Positions 34,328 through 42,946 of a stretch of DNA of 64,000 nt are shown here, piece after piece. Source of the DNA: Brenneria sp. hezel4-2-4 (GTDB taxonomy: Bacteria; Pseudomonadota; Gammaproteobacteria; Enterobacterales; Enterobacteriaceae); NCBI RefSeq assembly GCF_013155275.1, contig NZ_JABJXS010000001.1, forward strand, positions 806,001 through 870,000. The letters are read 5' to 3'. Both the position numbers and the translations under genes were made by a program. Under the pieces are notes generated by a model. That model was not told the origin of the DNA, did no database searches, and was given only the letters and a program-made list of their open reading frames with translations. Positions within the stretch are counted from its first letter, which is position 1, and every line of letters begins with the position of its first letter.

Positions 34328-36071
34328 AAAACCGGGGACCGATGCGTTTATCGCCGCCCCGCTGCGTGATGCCGCGGAATACGCCACCTTCACCGCGCTG
34401 CTCAACTGCTATATCCGCGAGTTCGCCCAGCCGGCCGGTCAGGTCCGAACGGCGTCCGGCGGCAATATTCCGCAGGCGCTGGCCAGCAAGATGCTTGCCG
34501 GCGATGTGGTGGTGATCGACTTATGCGCCAGCCAGCGGCAATTGGCGATTAAGGCCGATCGCTGGAGTCTGCTGGGGCGCGGGCGTTATAACAGCACCCC
34601 GTTCATCAAGCAGTTCGGCAAACCCTGGCGGGCGATCTGCGCCGGGGAGGCTATGCGATTGTTACAGGAAGAGATGGCCGCGCAGTTGCAACAGGGGATC
34701 AACCCCGAACTGGTGGAACAGATCGAGAACAGTATTCGCGTGACGCACGCCTTTCTTGAGACGCCGCTCCCAGCGTATCCCGACAATTTTGTGCGCAGCG
34801 AACAGAGCTTGATTTGGGGCCACCCGATGCACCCGACGCCCAAAAGCCGCAGCGGCGTCGATCCCGAGGCGTTGCTGGCCTGCTCGCCGGAGGCCGGCGC
34901 GCACTTTCCGCTGTACTGGTTTCGCATCGATCCCCGACTGCTGCAACAGCAGGGAGACGCCCGGGCCGTCGCCATCTTGTCCACGTTGACCGATGAAGCC
35001 CACGCCTATCCCTGCCATCCCTGGGAAGCCGATCATATCCTCCGCTCGCCGCTCTACCAGCAGGCGCGGCGTCAAGGGCTGATCGCCCCGCTGGGCTTAC
35101 GCGGCGCGCCGTTTTATCCCACGTCGTCGGTGCGCACGCTGTATCAGGCCGGATTACCCTGGTTCCTGAAATGCTCCATCCACGTGCGCCTGACCAACTG
35201 CGTGCGCAAAAACGCCTGGTATGAACTGGAAAGCGCCGTCGCGCTGAACACGCTGCTGGCGGAGACCTTTTGTCGACTGGAAAACCAGACGCCGGGTTTT
35301 CACATCATGCGCGAACCGGCCGCCAGCAGTCTGGATTTCAGCCTGATCCCCGGCGCCGATGCGCAGGAGGCGCGCCATTTGCAGGAGTGCTTCGGTATCC
35401 TGTACCGTGAAAACCTGCCGCCGGCCACCCGTCTGGATTGCCAGGTGGAAATGGCCGCCGCGCTCTTTGCCTGGGATCGCCAGGGCAATAGCCTGATCGC
35501 CCCGTTCATCGCCCGTCTGGCCGCGCAGCGCGATCTGTCATGGGCCGACGCCAGCCAACGGTGGCTGACCGCCTATCTTGATGTGCTGCTGCCGGGAGTG
35601 CTCAACGCTTTCTTTAATGAAGGCGTCATTTTCGAACCCCATCTGCAAAATACCCTGATCGGGTTGCAAAACGGCCTGCCGCACCGCGTGTGGATACGCG
35701 ATCTGGAAGGCACCAAACTCGACCCGTCACGCTGGCCCGCCGCCGCGCTTAGCGGTATGTCGGAGCGGGCGCGGCAGTCGGTCTGGTATCCGCGCGACAA
35801 AGGCTGGCAACGCATCGCCTACTGTCTGCTGATCAACAACCTTTCCGAAGCGTTGTTCCACCTGGCCGGCGGCGACCGAACGTTGGAGCAACAATTATGG
35901 AATACGCTGGCGCAACGCCTGACGGGCTGGCGGCGCGAGCCGGAAATCGCCGCCTTGCTGTCAGGCGCCAAAATCCCGTCCAAAAACAACCTGCGCACCC
36001 GTCTGTTGCAACGCGCGGATAAGCAGGCCGACTATACGCCGATCGCACATCCTATGAGGGCTCCTGTATGA
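34302..36071 (+). CDS. pvsD: NIS siderophore synthetase, PvsD-like (IucA/IucC family)
   Basis: 589 residues, starting at ATG 34302 after AAGGAG. IucA/IucC marks are clear: WGHPMHPTPKSRSG near residue 170 (ATP-phosphate loop), YPCHPWEADHIL near 233, YPTSSVRTLYQAG near 270, KCSIHVRLTNCVRKN near 291 (citrate and Mg site), and HRVWIRDLEGTKLD near 462. In vibrioferrin synthesis PvsD couples citrate with L-serine, giving the substrate for PvsE. The length is normal. It overlaps the decarboxylase gene by 4 nt. Confidence 0.88.
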   Translation: MKTSLAVHEKPGTDAFIAAPLRDAAEYATFTALLNCYIREFAQPAGQVRTASGGNIPQALASKMLAGDVVVIDLCASQRQLAIKADRWSLLGRGRYNSTPFIKQFGKPWRAICAGEAMRLLQEEMAAQLQQGINPELVEQIENSIRVTHAFLETPLPAYPDNFVRSEQSLIWGHPMHPTPKSRSGVDPEALLACSPEAGAHFPLYWFRIDPRLLQQQGDARAVAILSTLTDEAHAYPCHPWEADHILRSPLYQQARRQGLIAPLGLRGAPFYPTSSVRTLYQAGLPWFLKCSIHVRLTNCVRKNAWYELESAVALNTLLAETFCRLENQTPGFHIMREPAASSLDFSLIPGADAQEARHLQECFGILYRENLPPATRLDCQVEMAAALFAWDRQGNSLIAPFIARLAAQRDLSWADASQRWLTAYLDVLLPGVLNAFFNEGVIFEPHLQNTLIGLQNGLPHRVWIRDLEGTKLDPSRWPAAALSGMSERARQSVWYPRDKGWQRIAYCLLINNLSEALFHLAGGDRTLEQQLWNTLAQRLTGWRREPEIAALLSGAKIPSKNNLRTRLLQRADKQADYTPIAHPMRAPV

Positions 36072-37246
36072 CGCCTTTGGTTTATCAAACGCTCGATCGT
36101 TTACAGCAGACGCGTAGCGCGCCATTTTGCGCTTATGTCTATGACCTGTCGGCGTTGCGCGCGCATATTGCCGCCATGCGCGCCGCTCTGCCCGCGCAGT
36201 GCGAACTGTTTTACGCGGCCAAAGCCAACCCGGAAAAAGCGATCCTGCATACGCTGGCGCCGTGGGTGGACGGCTTCGAGGCCGCCTCCGGCGGCGAATT
36301 GCGCTGGTTGCGGGATCAGGTGCCGGACAGTCCGTTGATTTTCGGCGGGCCGGGCAAACTGCCTGCGGAACTGGAAACGGCGGTAGAACTGGAAATCGAC
36401 GCCATCCATGTGGAGAGCCTGACCGAGTTGCGGCGGCTGAGCGATATCGCCACGCGGCGTCAACGCCCGGTCAGGGTGATGCTGCGGATGAACATTCCGC
36501 TGACCGGCATCGACGGCACCCGGTTAATGATGGGCGGCAAGCCGACGCCATTCGGACTGGACGCCGCCGAGCTGCCGTTGGCTATCGCCGCCATCGACGC
36601 ATGCCGCTGGCTAAGCTTAACCGGTTTCCATTTTCACCTGATGTCCCATCAACTGGCGGTGGAAAATCATCTGGCGTTAATGCGTCTGTATCTGCAACAG
36701 GTCGCCCGCTGGTGCGAGCAGTTCGACGTGCAGATCCAACAGGTCAACGTCGGCGGCGGGATCGGCATCAACTACCGCGATCCGACGGCGCACTTCGACT
36801 GGGCGACATTCTGCCGGCGCTTGCCGGCGGTAATTAGCGAATGTCAGGCCGGGCACCTTAAACTGCGCTTCGAGTGCGGCCGCTATATCAGCGCGGGCTG
36901 CGGCTACTATGTGATGGAAGTGCTGGATATCAAGCGCAATCTGGGCGAGTGGTTCGCCATCGGCCACGGCGGCACCCACCATTTTCGCACCCCGGCAGCT
37001 CAGGGGCATAATCATCCGTTCAGCGTACTAAGACGCGAACAGCATGCGCCGGCCGTCGAAAATCAGCCGGTTACGCTGGTGGGACAACTTTGCACCCCCA
37101 AAGATGTGCTGGCGCGACAGCAGCCCGTCGCGGCCCTGGCGATCGGCGACTGGCTGGTGTTCAGTCTGGCCGGGGCCTATGCCTGGAACATCTCGCACCA
37201 GAATTTCCTGATGCACGCTCCGCCGGAAGTGCTATGGCTTGAGTGA
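36068..37246 (+). CDS. pvsE: PLP-dependent decarboxylase (alanine-racemase fold), PvsE-like
   Basis: 392 residues. It is a fold-type III PLP enzyme of the diaminopimelate/ornithine decarboxylase family: PLP Lys52 in FYAAKANPEK, HFHLMSHQ near 195, the glycine loop VNVGGGIGINY near 228, FECGRYISAG near 266 and a C-terminal CTPKDVLA with the partner-subunit Cys/Asp. PvsE decarboxylates the serine part of the citryl-serine intermediate to an ethanolamine unit. The same family supplies SbnH in staphyloferrin B. It is the last gene of the coupled operon; a 160-bp gap with four 16-bp tandem repeats follows. Confidence 0.87.
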   Translation: MTPLVYQTLDRLQQTRSAPFCAYVYDLSALRAHIAAMRAALPAQCELFYAAKANPEKAILHTLAPWVDGFEAASGGELRWLRDQVPDSPLIFGGPGKLPAELETAVELEIDAIHVESLTELRRLSDIATRRQRPVRVMLRMNIPLTGIDGTRLMMGGKPTPFGLDAAELPLAIAAIDACRWLSLTGFHFHLMSHQLAVENHLALMRLYLQQVARWCEQFDVQIQQVNVGGGIGINYRDPTAHFDWATFCRRLPAVISECQAGHLKLRFECGRYISAGCGYYVMEVLDIKRNLGEWFAIGHGGTHHFRTPAAQGHNHPFSVLRREQHAPAVENQPVTLVGQLCTPKDVLARQQPVAALAIGDWLVFSLAGAYAWNISHQNFLMHAPPEVLWLE

Positions 37247-37294
37247 CGGCAGCGCCACCGGCCGTCACGCCGATGGCGCGCGTGTTTTAAGAAC

Positions 37295-37358
37295 CGATTG
37301 CTTTAAGCATCGATTGTTTTAAGAGTCGATTGTTTTAAGCATCGATTGTTTTAAGCGT
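37295..37358. repeat. Four tandem 16-bp repeats
   Basis: Units of the form CGATTGYTTTAAGNRT begin at 37295, 37311, 37327 and 37343, with a fifth partial CGATT at 37359. They lie between the pvsE-like gene and the binding-protein gene, ending about 48 bp before the latter. They may be regulatory or a simple expansion; copy number could vary. Confidence 0.85.
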
Positions 37359-37406
37359 CGATTCACTTTACATTTCGCTATCATCTTTAACCCAACGAGC
37401 AAAACC

Positions 37407-38528
37407 ATGATCAGGTTCCCCCGTCGTTTACTGTTACTGCTGTGCATCATGACGTCCTCCCTTGTCCGCGCGGCGCCCGTCACGGTGCAGGACATCGCCG
37501 GACGGCATGTCACCGTTGACGCGCCGGTCTCGCGGGTGATGCTGGCCGACAGCCGCCTGCTGCTGGCGGTCAACATTCTCCATCCGGCCGAACCGCTGAA
37601 AAACATTATCGCCTGGGACGACTCGCTGCGGGTTCGCGCGCCGGATATGGCCCGCCACTATGCGCAGCGCTATCCGCAGCTCAAACAGATTACGGTGTTC
37701 GACAACCCCTACCGCAGCGATTTCAGCGTCGAACGCGCACTCACGCTGCGCCCCGATCTGATCGTATTCGATATCGGCGTTCTGCCCAAGCTACAAGGCA
37801 ACGGCACGTTGGCGATGTTGGAAAAGAGCGGCATCGCGGTGATTTTCATCGATTTCCGTCAGCGTCCGCTGACCCATGCGCCAGACAGTATCCGCTTGCT
37901 GGGCGAGGTGTTCGGCGAACAACAGAACGCGGAACGTTTTATCCAACGCTGGCGGCAACTTTATCAACGCGTGCAGGATCGGGTGCTCACCCTTCCGGAA
38001 AATCAGCGACCCGGCGTGGTATTTGAGAACCATGCCGGCATGACGGGCGACACCTGCTGCGCGGTATTTGGCCGCAATAGCTACGGAGAATTTATTGCCG
38101 CCGCCGGCGGGCGCAATCTGCTGGCGGAGAAAGTCCCCGTTCAGGGCGCAGACGTCAGCCCGGAACTGCTGATTACCAGCAACCCGGATTATTATCTGTT
38201 AAGCGGCGCGGACTGGAGCCAGCGCGGTAAAGAATCGCTCGCGGTGCCGCTAGGCTATGAAGCCAGCCGCGAAACCGCCCTGCCGAGACTGTTGCATCTG
38301 ATGGCGCGAAACGGCGTTGCCCCGATACCGGCGGTGCGGCAGAAAAAAGTGATGGCGGTTTATCACCAGTTCTACGACAGCCCGTTCAACGTTATCGCAT
38401 TGGAGGCGATTGCCAAATTCCTCCATCCACAGCTATTCGCCGATGTCGATCCGCAGGCGGATTTGGAGGCGCTATACCGTGATTTCACCGGCGTAGAATA
38501 CAGCGGGTTATTCTTTCTTCAGCCGTAA
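37407..38528 (+). CDS. Periplasmic iron-siderophore binding protein
   Basis: 373 residues with a signal peptide (MIRFPRRLLLLLCIM...VRAAP, cleavage near 23). The class III binding fold (FecB/BtuF/TroA-like) is seen from VTVQDIAGRHVTVDAPVSRV, a helix linker in the middle, ALTLRPDLIVFDIGVL near 113, and PNPDYYLLSG-like TSNPDYYLLSG near 265. It would carry ferric siderophore from the receptor to an inner-membrane ABC permease. No permease or ATPase gene for it lies in the window, so it must use another locus. It is transcribed in the direction of the biosynthetic operon but after a 160-bp gap, so it may have its own promoter. Confidence 0.85.
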   Translation: MIRFPRRLLLLLCIMTSSLVRAAPVTVQDIAGRHVTVDAPVSRVMLADSRLLLAVNILHPAEPLKNIIAWDDSLRVRAPDMARHYAQRYPQLKQITVFDNPYRSDFSVERALTLRPDLIVFDIGVLPKLQGNGTLAMLEKSGIAVIFIDFRQRPLTHAPDSIRLLGEVFGEQQNAERFIQRWRQLYQRVQDRVLTLPENQRPGVVFENHAGMTGDTCCAVFGRNSYGEFIAAAGGRNLLAEKVPVQGADVSPELLITSNPDYYLLSGADWSQRGKESLAVPLGYEASRETALPRLLHLMARNGVAPIPAVRQKKVMAVYHQFYDSPFNVIALEAIAKFLHPQLFADVDPQADLEALYRDFTGVEYSGLFFLQP

Positions 38529-38602
38529 ATAAACCTCGGGAACGTTTTTCAACGTTGCGTAGCAACGGCCCACAGAGTGACGGACAGGGCGCCCGTAATA
38601 AA

Positions 38603-38627
38603 AAGCCCGCTCCAACAGGAGCGGGCT
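38603..38627 (-). terminator. Terminator of the TonB receptor gene
   Basis: Stem of AGCCCGCTCC with its complement, loop AACA, and a run of A on the plus strand (T on the minus strand) at 38600-38604. It lies about 190 bp beyond the receptor stop. A second copy of the stem at 38758-38787 lacks the T-run. Confidence 0.65.
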
Positions 38628-38790
38628 CAGACCGTTGACAAAGCCCGTTATTAGGGAGAGCGTGGCGAGGGGCCGTAGCGGCGTAAGCCGCCGGAGCGCC
38701 CCTCGGTACGGTAGGCCCGGGTATCTCGGGCTTACCGACGACTTTGTCAGCAACCTCAGCCCGCTCCAACATCCAACAGGAGCGGGCTAT
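38606..38790. repeat. Long inverted-repeat element (MITE/REP-like) with terminator hairpins
   Basis: Positions 38618-38643 and 38742-38767 are inverted copies of each other, sharing GGAGCGGGCT at the outside and TGACAAAG at the inside. Each outer end is itself a hairpin of AGCCCGCTCC/GGAGCGGGCT (38603-38627 and 38758-38787). Between lie further GC-rich stems such as GGCCCGGGTATCTCGGGCTTACC. On the minus strand the hairpin at 38603-38627 is followed by a T-run, so it can terminate transcription from the receptor gene. No coding frame is credible. It looks like a small mobile or REP-type palindromic unit. Confidence 0.65.
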
Positions 38791-38813
38791 ACCGATGGGC
38801 GATCAAACCGGTA

Positions 38814-40880
38814 TCAGAACTTATAGCTCAGTCCGGCGGTCACGGAACGCCCCGGCGCCGGCTGGCGTCCCCACGGACTGGTATCAATACCGCGGTACCA
38901 GTACTCTTTGTCGAACAGATTATTCACCGCAACATAGCCGCTCAGCAGATTACGGCCGGACTTGTACAGATCGCGGCTGACCTGCGCATTCCATACCCAG
39001 TAAGACGGCTGCTGCCCCGCGGATTCAGTGCTGTTGTCACGCACGGTGTTCGCCGCATCGGAAAAGGACTTGCTGAAATAGTAGCTTGACAGGGTAAAGG
39101 TGGTGCCGCGCCATGCGTAGCTGCCGTCCAGCGTAAGCTGGTGACGAGAGGCATAAGGGACGCGCTTGCCCTGATTCTGTCCGTTCAGCTGTTCCGCATC
39201 AAGATAGGCATAACCGGCGTGCAGCTTCAGGCCGTCCAGCGCGGCCGGACTCCAGAATCCTTCCAGTTCGACACCCTGATGGCGGGTTTTCCCCATATTC
39301 AGGAAACGGTCCGAGGTGTTTTCATAGGAAATCTGATCTTTATAGTCGATACGGTACAGGCCGGCGCTCAGGCTGACGTTATCCGCCGGGCTGTAACGTA
39401 CGCCGCTCTCATAGTTCCAAGCCAGTTCCGAGCTGACATCGCCGCCTTTCACGATCTGCGTCACCTGCGCCGGGCGCAGGCTCTTCTGAGTGTTGGCATA
39501 GAGGAACCATTCCGGCGCCAACTGATAGCCGACCGTCAGCCCTGGCAGCCACTGGGCATCCTGCGCGGAAGTATTTACGCCGGTGATCTTATCGGCGTAT
39601 TTTTCGGTCACACGCTCAAAACGCACGCCGGGAGTAATGGTCAGACGATCGTCCAGCAGTTTGACCGCGTTGCTGATATAACCGGCCCAGGCCCGGTCGT
39701 CGAAATCCCAATCGCGGGTGGTGGCCGTGGCGCCGCTGGCCAACGTACGCTGTTTCACCTGATAATCGATCTCTTCTTTAATAAAGCGCGCCCCGATAAT
39801 CCACTGCTGGTTCACGCTATCGCCGTCAATATCCAGGCTCAGGCGAGGCTCCGTTCCCCAGACGTTGAAGCTGCGCGGCGAGTTCTGCACGATCCTCGCA
39901 GGCAACGCGGGGTTCCAGGTCTGACCCGCCACCCCGCTCATCCCGACGTGGAAATCACGGTCGGATTGATGACCGAAAAACATCCAGTTAAACTCCGCCG
40001 AATCGACAAAGCCAAGCGATCCCAATTGCTGGTTATAGACTGCGCTATAGCGCTTGGTGTGACCGTCGTAATCATCCCACGGACGCGTGCTCTGACGACG
40101 ATCGGCGCGGTAATCCGCGCCGGACAGCGCCCCGGCCAGCTCGGCATGGGCATCGTAATACTGGTAAGAAAGATCGAGGCTGGTCTCGTCGTTGATGTTC
40201 CACAACCCGCGGATACGGTAGTTTTGCACCTTACTGGCGCTGTGTTCGCGGAACGAGTTGCCTTTCACCTGGTTGGCTTCCAACTGAAGGCCGAAGCTAT
40301 CATTAATCATGCCGCCGGTACGCAGATAGGTATCCCACAGATTGCGGCCGCGGCCGAAGAACGTGGCGCGTTCGGCGATTTCATTTTCCCAGGCAACCGG
40401 GATCGGTTTACTGATCAGGTTGATTACGCCGCCGACGTTGTTCGGCCCGTACTGCACCGCCGCTCCGCCGCGCACCACATCAATACGGTCGATGGTGGCG
40501 AAACTGGTGGGGAACAACGACATGCCTTCCTGACCATAGGGCGCCAGCGCCAGCGGAATGCCGTCTTGCAGGATCTGGGAGCGCCCGCTGCGGCTGTCGT
40601 ACAAACCGCGAACCGCAATCTGCGGCAGAATTCCCGTGCCGGTTTCATCCTGAATTTTCACCCCGGGCACGCGCTGCAACGCATCATCCAACGTCCGGTT
40701 CGCACCCTGATGAAGCTGTTCATGTGTGATGACGGTACGGTTGCCCGCCCAGGTTTTCACCTCTTCCGCTCTGGAATCACCTAAAATATTGCCATTAACG
40801 GTGATAGTTCCCTCATCTGACCATGCTGTATTGCTGAAAAGAATCAACGCCACGGCGCTGGCGATACGGCTGTGCTGCAT
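38814..40880 (-). CDS. TonB-dependent ferric-siderophore receptor (FecA/PvuA type)
   Basis: 688 residues from ATG 40880, which has AAGGA 8 nt upstream; the ATG at 40889 has none. The signal peptide MQHSRIASAVALILFSNTAWS is followed by the plug domain: LDDALQRVPGVKIQDE near 58, AVRGLYDSRSGRSQILQDG near 85, VDVVRGGAAVQYGPNNVGG-like RIDVVRGGAAVQYGPNNVGG near 127, then a 22-strand barrel ending in TAGLSYKF with a terminal Phe. It imports ferric siderophore across the outer membrane. A Fur-like box lies 32 bp upstream. It converges on the vibrioferrin-type operon and is its probable receptor. A ferric-citrate-type substrate is the main alternative. Confidence 0.88.
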   Translation of the reverse strand: MQHSRIASAVALILFSNTAWSDEGTITVNGNILGDSRAEEVKTWAGNRTVITHEQLHQGANRTLDDALQRVPGVKIQDETGTGILPQIAVRGLYDSRSGRSQILQDGIPLALAPYGQEGMSLFPTSFATIDRIDVVRGGAAVQYGPNNVGGVINLISKPIPVAWENEIAERATFFGRGRNLWDTYLRTGGMINDSFGLQLEANQVKGNSFREHSASKVQNYRIRGLWNINDETSLDLSYQYYDAHAELAGALSGADYRADRRQSTRPWDDYDGHTKRYSAVYNQQLGSLGFVDSAEFNWMFFGHQSDRDFHVGMSGVAGQTWNPALPARIVQNSPRSFNVWGTEPRLSLDIDGDSVNQQWIIGARFIKEEIDYQVKQRTLASGATATTRDWDFDDRAWAGYISNAVKLLDDRLTITPGVRFERVTEKYADKITGVNTSAQDAQWLPGLTVGYQLAPEWFLYANTQKSLRPAQVTQIVKGGDVSSELAWNYESGVRYSPADNVSLSAGLYRIDYKDQISYENTSDRFLNMGKTRHQGVELEGFWSPAALDGLKLHAGYAYLDAEQLNGQNQGKRVPYASRHQLTLDGSYAWRGTTFTLSSYYFSKSFSDAANTVRDNSTESAGQQPSYWVWNAQVSRDLYKSGRNLLSGYVAVNNLFDKEYWYRGIDTSPWGRQPAPGRSVTAGLSYKF

Positions 40881-40911
40881 GAATAACATCCTTCTTGTTG
40901 TTAATGATTCG

Positions 40912-40930
40912 CATAATCATATTGATAATC
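40912..40930. promoter_or_regulatory. Fur box before the receptor gene
   Basis: CATAATCATATTGATAATC matches 14 of 19 positions of the Fur consensus. An adjoining TTAATGATT (40901-40909) may extend it. It lies 32 bp before the receptor start. Confidence 0.7.
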
Positions 40931-41102
40931 TTTACCAAAATAAAACGATATCTTTACACTTCTGGACGATTCTTCATTTTTTGCACACAATTCAGCCAGC
41001 AGAGGAGTTATCTAAAGCGGGAAATACGTTGTTGAGAGAATAAGGCGGCGGTTCACAGGATATTCATAGCGGGCACAGAATGCCCGCCGACGTCAGAGAG
41101 GA

Positions 41103-42767
41103 TTATTTATCCATCATCTCCTTTAACAGCGGTTCGCTTTTCTTCACCGCTTCATTGGATGCTTTTACTCTAGCTTCTTTGCCGACCTGATCGGGAATAA
41201 AGCCGGCGAGGATCTCCTCATGATTATATCCCTTCAGCCATTCACGCGGGAAAGGCGCCAATTGCTCCCCGGCTCCTTCATGGCGATAGACCTGGCCTTG
41301 CCCTAACCGCTGGTTATAAGGAATGACATTTTTGCCCTGGTGATCGCGCAGTTCCTGATAAAGTTGCTTACGCAACGCGATCTTGGCATTGATGATTTTT
41401 TCATCCTTCGCATCGATCAGGTTGTGTTTTTCCTGCGGGTCATTGCGCATGTCATACAGTTCTTCCTTATCCCACACGCCATAGTACTGAATGTATTTAT
41501 ATTCCGGCGTACGAATGGCAAACGTGGTGGGCGTTTGCGGAAAGCTGTATTCCCAGAAGTATTCATAGACGAAGTGGTCTTGCCGTTTCGGCGCCGTTTG
41601 CCCCTCGACGCCAAGTTTCCAGAAGCTCTGACCATCATAGTTTTTCGGCGTCGGAACCCCCGCAGCCTCCAGAATAGTCGGGGCGATATCAATGTTTCTG
41701 ACAATATCCTCCACGACCTTGTCTTTGGCAAAACCCGGACCGGATGCAATCAGCGGCACGCGAATCGACTCTTCGTAAGCATTGCGCTTATCGATTAAGC
41801 CATGCTCGCCGAACATAAAGCCATTGTCCCCCATCACCATAATAATGGTGTTTTGATCCAGACCTTGCCGTTTCAGCCAGTCGCGCACGCGCCCTACGCT
41901 GTCATCCACCGAACGCAGGGTTTCGTAGTAGTCGCGCTGGTACTGCTGAAGATCCATGTTGGTGTTGTAAGGGTAATCAACGCCGTGCCAACTATTACGC
42001 TGGTTTTTCACCCACATCGGTTTACCGGCATAGTTTTCCGGGGTATCGGCATAGGTATCGGGCAGCGGGAATGTGACCCCTTTCATACTGCCGCGGTGGC
42101 GTTTAGCCGGCAGGAAATCCGAGTGCACGCCTTTATGCGACAGATACATCATGAACGGTTTGTTCTTATCAAGCTGATTCAGCCAGTTCACCGCATAGTC
42201 GGTCAGTTCATCGGTAATATAGCCTTTTTGCGGCACCATTTTTCCGTCGATATTAAGCATTACCGGCTTACCATAGTTGTCGATAGGGTAATAACTGCCC
42301 TGCCCCAGCAGCCCGACCCAGCGATCAAAACCGGCAAATCCTTTATTCGCGGTTTTATCCGCGCCGCCAAAATGCCACTTACCGAAGAAACCGGTTTGAT
42401 ACCCCTTGTCGCGCAGCAACTCCGGAAAATAGTTCAGATGCGAAAGATCCGACGGATTATTGTCCGACACGCCGTGATTATGGACATACATTCCCGTCAG
42501 GATACTGGCGCGGCTGGGCGAACACAGCGAGGTGGTAACAAACGCGTTTTTAAAATACGTGCCTTCTTTGGCGATGCTGTCCATATTTGGCGTATCAATG
42601 GCCGGATTCAGAAATCCGAACGCATCATAGCGCTGATCGTCAAGCAGGATGTAGATCACGTTGGGTTGTTGCGGCACGACAGATGAGGAAGCTGGCGCGG
42701 CGGCATGCACGCTCGCCGCCTGCATGCAAGCCAGCGTAATTGCCGCCAGAAGTTTATTTTTTTTCAT
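41103..42767 (-). CDS. Secreted sulfatase (Cys-type, formylglycine-dependent)
   Basis: 554 residues. The signal peptide MKKNKLLAAITLACMQAASVHA places it in the periplasm. The sulfatase core has NVIYILLDDQR near residue 37 (metal Asp pair) and TSLCSPSRASILTGMY near 80-95. The Cys of C-S-P-S-R is converted to formylglycine. GFFGKWHFGG near 125 and MVMGDNGFMFGEHG near 311 supply other active-site residues. It hydrolyses a sulfate ester, probably of a carbohydrate. Its maturase is encoded 180 bp upstream. The neighbouring porin and beta-glucoside genes suggest a sulfated glycoside substrate, but the sequence alone does not define it. Confidence 0.9.
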   Translation of the reverse strand: MKKNKLLAAITLACMQAASVHAAAPASSSVVPQQPNVIYILLDDQRYDAFGFLNPAIDTPNMDSIAKEGTYFKNAFVTTSLCSPSRASILTGMYVHNHGVSDNNPSDLSHLNYFPELLRDKGYQTGFFGKWHFGGADKTANKGFAGFDRWVGLLGQGSYYPIDNYGKPVMLNIDGKMVPQKGYITDELTDYAVNWLNQLDKNKPFMMYLSHKGVHSDFLPAKRHRGSMKGVTFPLPDTYADTPENYAGKPMWVKNQRNSWHGVDYPYNTNMDLQQYQRDYYETLRSVDDSVGRVRDWLKRQGLDQNTIIMVMGDNGFMFGEHGLIDKRNAYEESIRVPLIASGPGFAKDKVVEDIVRNIDIAPTILEAAGVPTPKNYDGQSFWKLGVEGQTAPKRQDHFVYEYFWEYSFPQTPTTFAIRTPEYKYIQYYGVWDKEELYDMRNDPQEKHNLIDAKDEKIINAKIALRKQLYQELRDHQGKNVIPYNQRLGQGQVYRHEGAGEQLAPFPREWLKGYNHEEILAGFIPDQVGKEARVKASNEAVKKSEPLLKEMMDK

Positions 42768-42946
42768 TACAGTTCCTTTCTCTATACACTAAATAATCCG
42801 AGTTGCAGAAAGTTGAGCGAGGAAAGTCAACGCACCTGCAACTTGAAGTATGACGGGTATATACCGTCTTCCCGCACCGTACGGATCAGACAGCATTAAA
42901 AAATCTACGTTTTAATGAAAATACCCAGACAGTCATTCAATTTCAG

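Noticed and set aside
38635..38826. 63-codon rightward frame before the receptor
   Set aside because: Lies entirely inside the palindromic repeat element; its residues reflect the repeat, not a protein.
39141..40784. 547-codon frame antisense to the TonB receptor
   Set aside because: A long antisense shadow caused by GC-rich codon usage; the receptor frame has clear domains and a signal peptide.
41802..42686. 294-codon frame antisense to the sulfatase
   Set aside because: Shadow of the sulfatase gene, with no signal or domain of its own.
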